7,725 bases of DNA from Bacteroidota bacterium. Lineage in GTDB: Bacteria > Bacteroidota > Bacteroidia > Cytophagales > Cyclobacteriaceae. The notes under the pieces were generated by a model. It made no database searches. It saw nothing but the letters and a program-made list of their open reading frames with translations, and was not told where the DNA came from. Shown here piece by piece: positions 1 to 6,547 of the stretch. Where the stretch lies: positions 1 to 7,725 of the forward strand of contig JAHEMS010000157.1 in the NCBI GenBank assembly GCA_024643595.1. Reading direction: 5' to 3'. Every line of letters begins with the position of its first letter. Positions within the stretch are counted from its first letter, which is position 1. The position numbers and the translations under genes are program-made.

Positions 1-1842
1 ACCTTGCTGGTGGACAGTAAGCCATTTCGCGACCTGAATAAAAATGGAAAGCTCGATGTATACGAAGATCCACGGCAACCCATTGAAGCCAGGGTGGATG
101 ACCTGGTCAACCAAATGAGCCTGGAAGAAAAAGCGGGCACCCTGTTCATCACCATGATTGCAATGGGTACCAATGGTGAATTGGCTGAAAGGAAGACGGT
201 GATCAATCCTTTCTCTTTCGCATTTAGTTCAAGCTCTGAAATGGTGGCAAAAAAGAAAATGAATCACTTCAACCTCTTGCAAGATCTAGAGCCGAAAGCC
301 ATGATTGCCTGGAATAACAACATTCAAAAACTGGCTGAACGCACACGATTGGGAATTCCAGTGACGGTGGCTACTGATCCAAGACATGGTGTTCCCGATG
401 CGATAGGCGCGAGTATTCATACTTCCTATTTTTCAAAGTGGTGTTCCTATCCCGGATTTGCAGCTATTGGTGATACGGTGCTGATGCGTGAGTTTGGTAA
501 CATTGCCCGTCAGGAATATTTGGCGATTGGATTCCGACTTACCCTGTCCCCCATGGCGGATCTCGCAACGGAACCTCGCTGGTGGAGAATCAATGGAACA
601 TTTGGCGAAGATGCGGAGATGTCGGCCAAACTTACAAAAGCATACATTTTAGGGTTTCAGGGCGACAGCATTACCAGCCAAAGTGTAGAATGTATGGTAA
701 AACATTTTGCAGGGGGTGGTCCGCAGGAAGATGGCATTGATGCACACTTCCCCCCTGGAATACAAGCATACCATGGCCATAATTTCAATTACCATTTGAT
801 ACCTTTTGAAAAAGGCGCTTTCCCTGCTCATGTTGCCCAGGTAATGCCCTACTATGGAATCCCATTAGGACAAACCAGCGAAGATGTAGGCTTTGGTTAC
901 AACAAAGATATTATCACCGGGCTGCTGCGTGAGAAGTACCATTTTGATGGAATTGTATGCACTGACTGGGGACTTGTATCGGATCAAAAAACCCTTGGAA
1001 TAGTAATGAAACCAGCGGCAGCCCATGGTGTGGAAAATCTGACCACCACTGAACGCGTGAAGAAAATTATCGATGCCGGTTGTGATATGTTTGGCGGTGA
1101 AGAAGTTCCTGAGCTGGTAGTTGAATTGGTAAAGTCCAATCAACTTAGTGAAGAAAGAATCAACACCTCTGTGCGAAGAATTCTGAGAGAAAAATTCAAA
1201 CTTGGACTTTTTGATAATCCCTACCTATCGGAAGACGGAATTTCTATTTATAGTAATGAACAAATCAAAGAGAAAGGACGTGAATCTCAGCGCAGGTCAT
1301 TGGTGTTGTTAAAAAATGATAATAATATTCTTCCGCTTGCTCCCACAACCAAAGTTTATCTGCACGGTTTTGATGAAGAAGAATCGAAAAAGTACGGTGC
1401 TGCTACTACTGATTTAAAAAGCGCTGATGTCATTGTTCTAAAATTGAATACGCCTTATGACCCCAAAGCAGCAAGATATATAGTTGAGAAACTTTTTCAT
1501 CAGGGCAGTCTTGAATTTCCCCAGCATGAAAAAGAAGAATTATTATCATTGATTCTATCCAAGCCCACCGTTACGGTGATGAATCTGGAGCGCCCTGCGG
1601 TGTTCCCGGAAATCAATAATGCAAGCAGTGCGGTGATCGGTGATTTCAGTAGTCAGAATGACATCATTCTCGACTTGATCTTCGGTCAATTCAAACCCAC
1701 CGGCAAACTTCCATTTGAATTACCCTCTTCCATGGAAGCAGTGCTTAATCAAAAAGAAGATATGCCGCATGATTCGAAAGATCCACTCTATCCTTTTGGA
1801 TTTGGTATCACTTACAACGAAAAAATAAATCTTAATCACTAA
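1..1842 (+). CDS. Glycoside hydrolase family 3 enzyme, 5'-truncated by window edge
   Basis: This is a retaining exo-acting glycosidase of family GH3 (beta-glucosidase-like); the substrate cannot be read from sequence. The frame is open to base 1, so the N-terminus, with any signal peptide, is missing. Aligning with the next gene suggests roughly 55 residues are lost. With residue 1 at codon 4-6, an EF-hand-like loop lies at 10-21 (DLNKNGKLDVYE, acidic or Asn at loop positions 1, 3, 5, 9 and 12). The GH3 N-terminal barrel follows, with TDPRHG (124-129), FGED (200-203), KHFAGGG (233-239) and VCTDW (318-322). Asp321 (codon 964-966) is the expected nucleophile. The smaller C-terminal domain runs from about 425 to the end and contains SLVLLKN and a final YPFGFGITY. 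The general acid/base is not obvious, as is usual in this family. It ends with TAA six bases before the next gene, so the two are probably co-transcribed and functionally paired. GH3 membership is secure; specificity is unknown. Confidence 0.93.
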   Translation, partial: TLLVDSKPFRDLNKNGKLDVYEDPRQPIEARVDDLVNQMSLEEKAGTLFITMIAMGTNGELAERKTVINPFSFAFSSSSEMVAKKKMNHFNLLQDLEPKAMIAWNNNIQKLAERTRLGIPVTVATDPRHGVPDAIGASIHTSYFSKWCSYPGFAAIGDTVLMREFGNIARQEYLAIGFRLTLSPMADLATEPRWWRINGTFGEDAEMSAKLTKAYILGFQGDSITSQSVECMVKHFAGGGPQEDGIDAHFPPGIQAYHGHNFNYHLIPFEKGAFPAHVAQVMPYYGIPLGQTSEDVGFGYNKDIITGLLREKYHFDGIVCTDWGLVSDQKTLGIVMKPAAAHGVENLTTTERVKKIIDAGCDMFGGEEVPELVVELVKSNQLSEERINTSVRRILREKFKLGLFDNPYLSEDGISIYSNEQIKEKGRESQRRSLVLLKNDNNILPLAPTTKVYLHGFDEEESKKYGAATTDLKSADVIVLKLNTPYDPKAARYIVEKLFHQGSLEFPQHEKEELLSLILSKPTVTVMNLERPAVFPEINNASSAVIGDFSSQNDIILDLIFGQFKPTGKLPFELPSSMEAVLNQKEDMPHDSKDPLYPFGFGITYNEKINLNH

Positions 1843-1848
1843 TTACTA

Positions 1849-4170
1849 ATGCAACAAATCAAACCATTTTTAATGCTCAGCCTTGTATTGGCCACACTGG
1901 TAAGCTGTGGACCCAGATGGTCTGAAACAGAATTAAACGGAATAAAGACTGTAATAAATGAAGAAGGCCGAACACTCGGCTATTCAGTAACGTCTGGTGT
2001 TACTATTCTTACGGTGGATCGTTTAGGGTTTAAAGATCTTAATAAAAACGGTCAATTGGATAAGTATGAAGACTGGCGCTTAACTGCCGATGAACGTGCA
2101 AAGGACCTCGCGGCACAAATGAGTGTAGAGCAAATTGCAGGTTTGATGCTGTACAGTCGCCATCAATCCATTCCAGCCGCCAGCCGGGGTTTCATGAAAG
2201 CCTCCTATAACGGAAAAGATTTTCAAGATAGCGGTGCTAACGCTTGGGATTTATCTGATCAACAAAAAGAATTTTTAACGAAAGATAACCTCCGTCATGT
2301 ACTGATCACATCTGTTGAAAGTCCGGAAACATCCGCCCGGTGGAACAATAATGTGCAGGCACTGGTGGAAGGAATTGGATTGGGTATTCCCGCCAACAAT
2401 AGTACTGATCCACGTCATGGCACCAACTCCAAAGAAGAATATAATGAAGGCGCAGGCGGCAACATCTCCATGTGGCCTGGTTCTCTGGGATTGGCCGCTA
2501 CATTTGATCCTCACCTGGTTGAGCAATTCGGAAGCATTGCATCAAAAGAATATCGTGCCCTGGGGATTACAACCGCGTTATCACCACAGGTTGATATCGC
2601 CACCGACCCGCGCTGGTACAGAACCAGTGGAACATTTGGTGAGGATGCCGCACTGTCCACCGATATAGGCCGCGCCTATATTGACGGGTTTCAAACCTCT
2701 GTGGGCGACAAAGAAACTGCTGATGGATGGGGTTTTGAAAGTGTCAACGCAATGGTGAAGCATTGGCCAGGTGGTGGTTCAGGCGAAGGTGGTCGTGATG
2801 CACATTATGGTGTTGGAAAATATGCAGTATATCCGGGAAATAATTTTGCTGAACATATGATTCCCTTCACAGAAGGTGCTTTCAAACTTAATGGAAAAAC
2901 AGGAATGGCCTCTGCTGTAATGCCTTATTACACCATATCCTACAACCAGGATACCAAGAATAAAGAAAACGTAGGCAACGGCTATAATCGATATATCATC
3001 ACGGATTTACTCCGCGAAAAATATAAGTATGATGGCGTAGTGTGTACCGACTGGTTAGTAACTAGTGATGAAACTACTATCGATGTGTTTATCTCTGGTA
3101 AGTCATGGGGTGTAGAAGGATTATCCATAGCAGAAAGACATTATAAAATATTAATGGCAGGTGTTGACCAGTTTGGCGGTAATAACGACATGAAACCTGT
3201 TTTGGAAGCGTATGCGATGGGAGTTAAAGAGCATGGAGAAGACTTTATGAAAAAGCGATTTGAGCAATCCGCTGTTCGTTTGTTGAAAAATATTTTCAGA
3301 ACCGGGCTATTTGAAAATCCTTATCTAAACATTGAGGAATCAAAATCAACTGTTGGTAAGGCTGAGTTTATGAAAGCAGGGTATGATGCCCAGATAAAAT
3401 CAGTAGTGATGTTGAAAAACAAAGCTAACTCACTTCCACTGCCAAAAAATAAAACCGTTTATGTTCCTAAGAAATTCACCCCCGCTGGAAGAAACTTCCT
3501 GGGTATGGAAACACCAGAAACACTGGAGTATCCAGTGAATATGGAAATTGTCAAAAAATATTTTAAAGCAACCGACAATCCTGACGAAGCGGATTATGCA
3601 TTGGTATTTGTGAACAGTCCGGATACTGGCATTGGATATAATAGTGAAGACGCAAAGATGGGAGGTAATGGCTACGTTCCCATCTCTCTTCAGTATGGCG
3701 AGTACACGGCAAAGGAAGCACGTGAAGTTAGTATTGCTGGTGGCGATCCATTGGAAAAATCAACAAACCGAAGTTATAAAGACAAGAAAAACAAGGCCGT
3801 CAACATCACGGACCTGAGTATGATCAACGATACTTTTAAAAAAATGAAAGGCAAACCGGTCATTGTTTCTGTGAACATGAACACACCGATGATATTCTCA
3901 GAGTTTGAAAAAAATACGAATGCCATTCTCGTTCACTTCGGTGTTCAGGATCAGGCCTTGTTAGAATTAATTACAGGGGCTGCCGAACCTTCCGCCTTGT
4001 TGCCGATGCAAATGCCCGCCAGTATGGAAACCGTTGAAAGACAATTTGAAGATGTACCACACGATTTGGACTGTTATGTCGATGATCAGGGTAATACCTA
4101 CGACTTTGCGTTTGGTCTTAACTGGAAAGGCGTGATAAATGATGAACGGAAAACCAAATACAGCAAATAA
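1849..4170 (+). CDS. Glycoside hydrolase family 3 lipoprotein (beta-glucosidase-like)
   Basis: This complete 773-residue GH3 exo-glycosidase is probably anchored to a membrane as a lipoprotein. The N-terminus is a lipoprotein signal: a hydrophobic stretch at 6-19 and a lipobox LVSC with Cys20 as the lipidation site. No acidic surface-export signal follows the cysteine (GPRW comes next), so a periplasm-facing position is somewhat favoured. An EF-hand-like loop is at 63-74 (DLNKNGQLDKYE). The catalytic barrel carries STDPRHG (185-191), PRWYRTSGTFGED (254-266), KHWPGGG (304-310), GRDAHY (315-320) and VCTDW (398-402). Asp401 (codon 3049-3051) is the predicted nucleophile. The C-terminal GH3 domain spans about 510-760, ends in DFAFGLNW, and has an extra segment near 595-655 (LQYGEYTA, AREVSIAGG, NRSYKDK) that gene 1 lacks. 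There is no fibronectin III tail. ATG 1849 is chosen because the signal peptide starts there; the 6-bp gap and absent Shine-Dalgarno suggest an operon in Bacteroidetes style. It is a diverged paralogue of the upstream GH3. The substrate is unknown. Confidence 0.95.
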   Translation: MQQIKPFLMLSLVLATLVSCGPRWSETELNGIKTVINEEGRTLGYSVTSGVTILTVDRLGFKDLNKNGQLDKYEDWRLTADERAKDLAAQMSVEQIAGLMLYSRHQSIPAASRGFMKASYNGKDFQDSGANAWDLSDQQKEFLTKDNLRHVLITSVESPETSARWNNNVQALVEGIGLGIPANNSTDPRHGTNSKEEYNEGAGGNISMWPGSLGLAATFDPHLVEQFGSIASKEYRALGITTALSPQVDIATDPRWYRTSGTFGEDAALSTDIGRAYIDGFQTSVGDKETADGWGFESVNAMVKHWPGGGSGEGGRDAHYGVGKYAVYPGNNFAEHMIPFTEGAFKLNGKTGMASAVMPYYTISYNQDTKNKENVGNGYNRYIITDLLREKYKYDGVVCTDWLVTSDETTIDVFISGKSWGVEGLSIAERHYKILMAGVDQFGGNNDMKPVLEAYAMGVKEHGEDFMKKRFEQSAVRLLKNIFRTGLFENPYLNIEESKSTVGKAEFMKAGYDAQIKSVVMLKNKANSLPLPKNKTVYVPKKFTPAGRNFLGMETPETLEYPVNMEIVKKYFKATDNPDEADYALVFVNSPDTGIGYNSEDAKMGGNGYVPISLQYGEYTAKEAREVSIAGGDPLEKSTNRSYKDKKNKAVNITDLSMINDTFKKMKGKPVIVSVNMNTPMIFSEFEKNTNAILVHFGVQDQALLELITGAAEPSALLPMQMPASMETVERQFEDVPHDLDCYVDDQGNTYDFAFGLNWKGVINDERKTKYSK

Positions 4171-4239
4171 CATCTAACTTTTCGACTCATAGACTATATA
4201 TCATTATTACTTCGCACAGTTCTCAATCTTAAAACGAAA

Positions 4240-5277
4240 ATGAAAAATAAAACATCAAGGCGTCAATTTCTTGGAGCAGCTTCCACACTAATTGCAGGGT
4301 CACTGATTAGCAGCCATAAAGTATTTGGTATGCCGGCTTTCGTTAATAACCTGGTAAAGCCAAAATCATTAATCAGCGGTGTTAAGATTGGAGTTATTAC
4401 ATATTCATTTCGTGATTTGCCCGATCAAAGTGCAGAGGCTACGCTGAATTATATTTTAGACTCCGGCATAAGCGCAACAGAACTCATGGGTGGGCCTGCT
4501 GAGTCCTTCGCAGGGGCTCCAAAAAATACGGTGGATTTACGTTCGGTGTTTCCACTCATGCGAAAAAGAACGGAAAAGCAGGAGTTGACAGAAGATGAAA
4601 AGAAAACGTTGGCAGAAGCGGACGAAAAAAATAAAACCTATCGTGAGGAGCTTTCGGCATGGAGAAAAAATGTTTCCATGGAAAAGTTTGAGCAGCTTGG
4701 TAAACTCTATAAAAAAGCTGGTGTAGAAATTTATGCGTTTAAACCTGATGCCTTTAGTATGCGGAATAGTGATGCTGATATTGATTATGGTTTAAGAGCA
4801 GGAAAGGCACTTGGAGCCAGTCATGTTACATTGGAACATCCCAATAATGATGCACATACATTAAAGCTTGGAAAAGCAGCAGAAAAATACGGAATGAAAG
4901 TAGCCTATCACGGCCATGAGCAACAAACATTTACCTTTTGGGATACTGCACTGGCCCAATCCCCTGCCAATACACTTAATCTGGACCTGGGTCATTTTGT
5001 TGCCGCGGGAAACCCCGATCCTCTTGATATCATTAAGCAAAAGCATGATCGCATCATGAGCATGCATATCAAGGACAGAAAAACAAAAGCTAATGGTGGT
5101 GACAATTTACCTTGGGGTGAAGGAAATACACCCATAGCTGATGCATTAAAATTGATGCGCGACAACAAATACAAATTTGTGGCTACGATTGAGTTGGAGT
5201 ATAAAGTGCCGCAAGGGTCTACTCCAACGGCAGAAGTGAAGAAGTGTTTAGAATTTTGTAAAAATGCGTTAGGCTAA
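4240..5277 (+). CDS. Tat-exported sugar phosphate isomerase/epimerase-like TIM barrel protein
   Basis: This 345-residue protein belongs to the xylose isomerase-like TIM barrel / AP endonuclease 2 superfamily. Members bind a divalent metal and isomerise, epimerise or dehydrate sugars and inositols; related Bacteroidetes proteins are annotated only as sugar phosphate isomerase/epimerase. The N-terminus has a twin-arginine motif SRRQFLG (6-12) followed by a hydrophobic stretch to about 24, so it is predicted to reach the periplasm already folded. The barrel begins near KIGVITYSF (49-57). Likely metal and catalytic residues are Glu199 in TLEHP, His224/His226/Glu227 in YHGHE, Asp249 and His252 in LDLGHF, His276 in MHIKDR and Glu318 in TIELE. 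PWGEG (291-295) is typical of the family. A lysine/glutamate-rich insertion at about 105-150 probably forms a helix outside the barrel. ATG 4240 follows an A-rich leader and gives a proper Tat signal. It lies 69 bp after the GH3 pair and before rhaT. The family call is firm, but substrate and reaction are not known, and a periplasmic location makes a phosphorylated substrate unlikely. Confidence 0.9.
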   Translation: MKNKTSRRQFLGAASTLIAGSLISSHKVFGMPAFVNNLVKPKSLISGVKIGVITYSFRDLPDQSAEATLNYILDSGISATELMGGPAESFAGAPKNTVDLRSVFPLMRKRTEKQELTEDEKKTLAEADEKNKTYREELSAWRKNVSMEKFEQLGKLYKKAGVEIYAFKPDAFSMRNSDADIDYGLRAGKALGASHVTLEHPNNDAHTLKLGKAAEKYGMKVAYHGHEQQTFTFWDTALAQSPANTLNLDLGHFVAAGNPDPLDIIKQKHDRIMSMHIKDRKTKANGGDNLPWGEGNTPIADALKLMRDNKYKFVATIELEYKVPQGSTPTAEVKKCLEFCKNALG

Positions 5278-5310
5278 GATGTTAATAGTTCATCATTAAG
5301 TACTCTATCC

Positions 5311-5355
5311 AAGTTGTCTCAAAATCGGGCTGATTTTATTGGACAGCTTCTTTTT
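5311..5355 (+). terminator. Imperfect hairpin with T-rich tail between TIM-barrel gene and rhaT
   Basis: The outer arms AAGTTGTC (5311-5318) and GACAGCTT (5342-5349) form eight pairs, one of them a G-U wobble. The inner arms AAAATC (5321-5326) and GATTTT (5332-5337) form six pairs around the loop GGGCT. An asymmetric internal bulge (2 and 4 bases) separates the two stems. A T-rich run TTCTTTTT follows at 5348-5355. This resembles an intrinsic terminator or an attenuator in the leader of rhaT, starting 33 bases after the TIM-barrel stop codon. The stem is interrupted and the inner part is AT-rich, so it may be partly read through. No folding energy was calculated. Confidence 0.45.
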
Positions 5356-5431
5356 CATTTCGATCATGATAGTACAGGATGGTTGGAATGCTATTACTCC
5401 CTATATTTCAATCGCATTTAAACACTACCTC

Positions 5432-6487
5432 ATGCAGATAATCCTTGGCGTCATTTTTCATTTTATTGGAGGCTTTGCTTCCGGAAGCTTTTATATGCCT
5501 TTTAAGAAGGTGAAAGGATGGGCCTGGGAAAGCTACTGGATCATCGGTGGATTATTTTCATGGCTTATCGTTCCTCCCCTGGCAGCATGGCTTACGCTTC
5601 CGGGATTTTCTGACATCATACGAAACGCTTCCTCTTCTTCTATTCAATACACTATTATTTTTGGTGTGCTGTGGGGAATTGGCGGTCTTACTTATGGTCT
5701 TGGTGTAAGGTATTTAGGGATGTCGCTTGGAAATTCAGTAGTGCTGGGATTCTGCTCTGCCTTCGGAGCGATAGTCCCCTCCATCTATTATGCTATTGTT
5801 CCTACCGAAGGGAAGACCAGCATCATTGAAATGATGACGACAACCTGGGGACAAGTGGTGTTACTTGGCGTAGTACTTTGTTTAGTCGGAATCTATATCA
5901 GTGGTCGCGCAGGTATGCTGAAAGAAAATGAGTTACCGGATGAAGAAAAGAAAAAAAGTGTGGCCGAGTTTAACCTGGTGAAAGGATTGATGGTCGCTAT
6001 CACTTCAGGTATACTTAGTTCGTGTTTCAACTTTGGGATTGAAGCCGGTAAGCCTATGGCAGAAACTGCCGTAGCGATGGGATTAAATCCTTTATTCCAA
6101 AATAATGTGACCTATGTGGTTTTGTTATGGGGCGGCCTGACTACCAATTTTATCTGGACAATGATATTAAATGCCCGCAACAAAACCTTTGGCGATTATA
6201 CCAATAAGAAAAGTCCTTTAACTAATAATTATATTTTCTCTGCCCTTGCGGGCACCACGTGGTTCATGCAATTTTTCTTTTACGGCATGGGTGAAAGCAA
6301 ATTAGGAAATGGCGCCAGTTCATGGATTCTTCATATGGCTTTTATCATTTTAATCGCCAATGGCTGGGGAATCTTCTTAAAAGAATGGAAAGGGGTTAGC
6401 AAAAGAACCAGAACCACCATCATTCTAGGAATTTCTACAATCATTCTCTCAGTACTGGTGGTAGGTTATGGCAATGCGATTAAATAG
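5432..6487 (+). CDS. rhaT: L-rhamnose/proton symporter RhaT
   Basis: This inner-membrane permease takes up L-rhamnose with a proton. The 351-residue product closely follows the E. coli RhaT pattern (344 residues as I recall it). Counted from ATG 5432, it shows HFIGGFASGSFYMPFKKVK (10-28), WAWESYW (30-36), GVLWGIGGLTYGL (78-90), RYLGMSLG (93-100), AEFNLVKGL (178-186), AGKPM (205-209), QFFFYGMG (280-287) and FLKEWKG (315-321). About ten hydrophobic segments are visible, near 2-20, 36-57, 70-93, 97-121, 139-157, 182-203, 226-248, 266-285, 297-315 and 328-347, with a charged cytoplasmic-type loop at about 160-180. The frame is open further upstream: TTG 5339 would add 31 residues and ATG 5366 would add 22. 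Those residues have no counterpart in E. coli RhaT, and TTG 5339 lies inside the hairpin, so 5432 is preferred; ATG 5366 cannot be excluded. No Shine-Dalgarno is seen at any of them. The next gene begins 60 bp downstream and supplies rhamnose catabolism, which supports the substrate. Confidence 0.94.
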   Translation: MQIILGVIFHFIGGFASGSFYMPFKKVKGWAWESYWIIGGLFSWLIVPPLAAWLTLPGFSDIIRNASSSSIQYTIIFGVLWGIGGLTYGLGVRYLGMSLGNSVVLGFCSAFGAIVPSIYYAIVPTEGKTSIIEMMTTTWGQVVLLGVVLCLVGIYISGRAGMLKENELPDEEKKKSVAEFNLVKGLMVAITSGILSSCFNFGIEAGKPMAETAVAMGLNPLFQNNVTYVVLLWGGLTTNFIWTMILNARNKTFGDYTNKKSPLTNNYIFSALAGTTWFMQFFFYGMGESKLGNGASSWILHMAFIILIANGWGIFLKEWKGVSKRTRTTIILGISTIILSVLVVGYGNAIK

Positions 6488-6547
6488 TAAGCAATTTTAT
6501 ACTGAAGCTTAAGGTGAATATTTAATAATTAGTCTACACAAATAACT

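Noticed and set aside
4..6. TTG at 4-6 as the true start of the first GH3 gene
   Set aside because: The frame is open to base 1, and the matching position in the second GH3 lies about 55 residues after its start, behind the signal peptide. The gene is therefore cut by the window edge.
649..1143. Antisense open frames inside the first GH3 gene
   Set aside because: They oppose a conserved catalytic domain and show no family motifs or start signals.
2275..2763. Open frames on both strands inside the second GH3 gene (+ strand 2315-2668; - strand 2275-2526 and 2581-2763)
   Set aside because: They lie wholly inside a well-supported GH3 reading frame and have no recognisable domain; their compositions look like off-frame translation.
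3967..4173. Antisense open frame at the end of the second GH3, with hydrophobic character
   Set aside because: It overlaps conserved C-terminal GH3 coding sequence on the other strand; the hydrophobicity comes from the complement of the coding pattern.
4171..4239. Promoter in the gap before the TIM-barrel gene
   Set aside because: The gap is AT-rich, but I could not find a convincing Bacteroidetes -7 TAnnTTTG with a -33 element, nor a hairpin.
6502..6513. Imperfect palindrome CTGAAGCTTAAG between rhaT and rhaEW as an operator or terminator
   Set aside because: It is a six-base perfect core (AAGCTT) with only two more matching pairs after a mismatch, with no loop and no T-tract. This is expected by chance.
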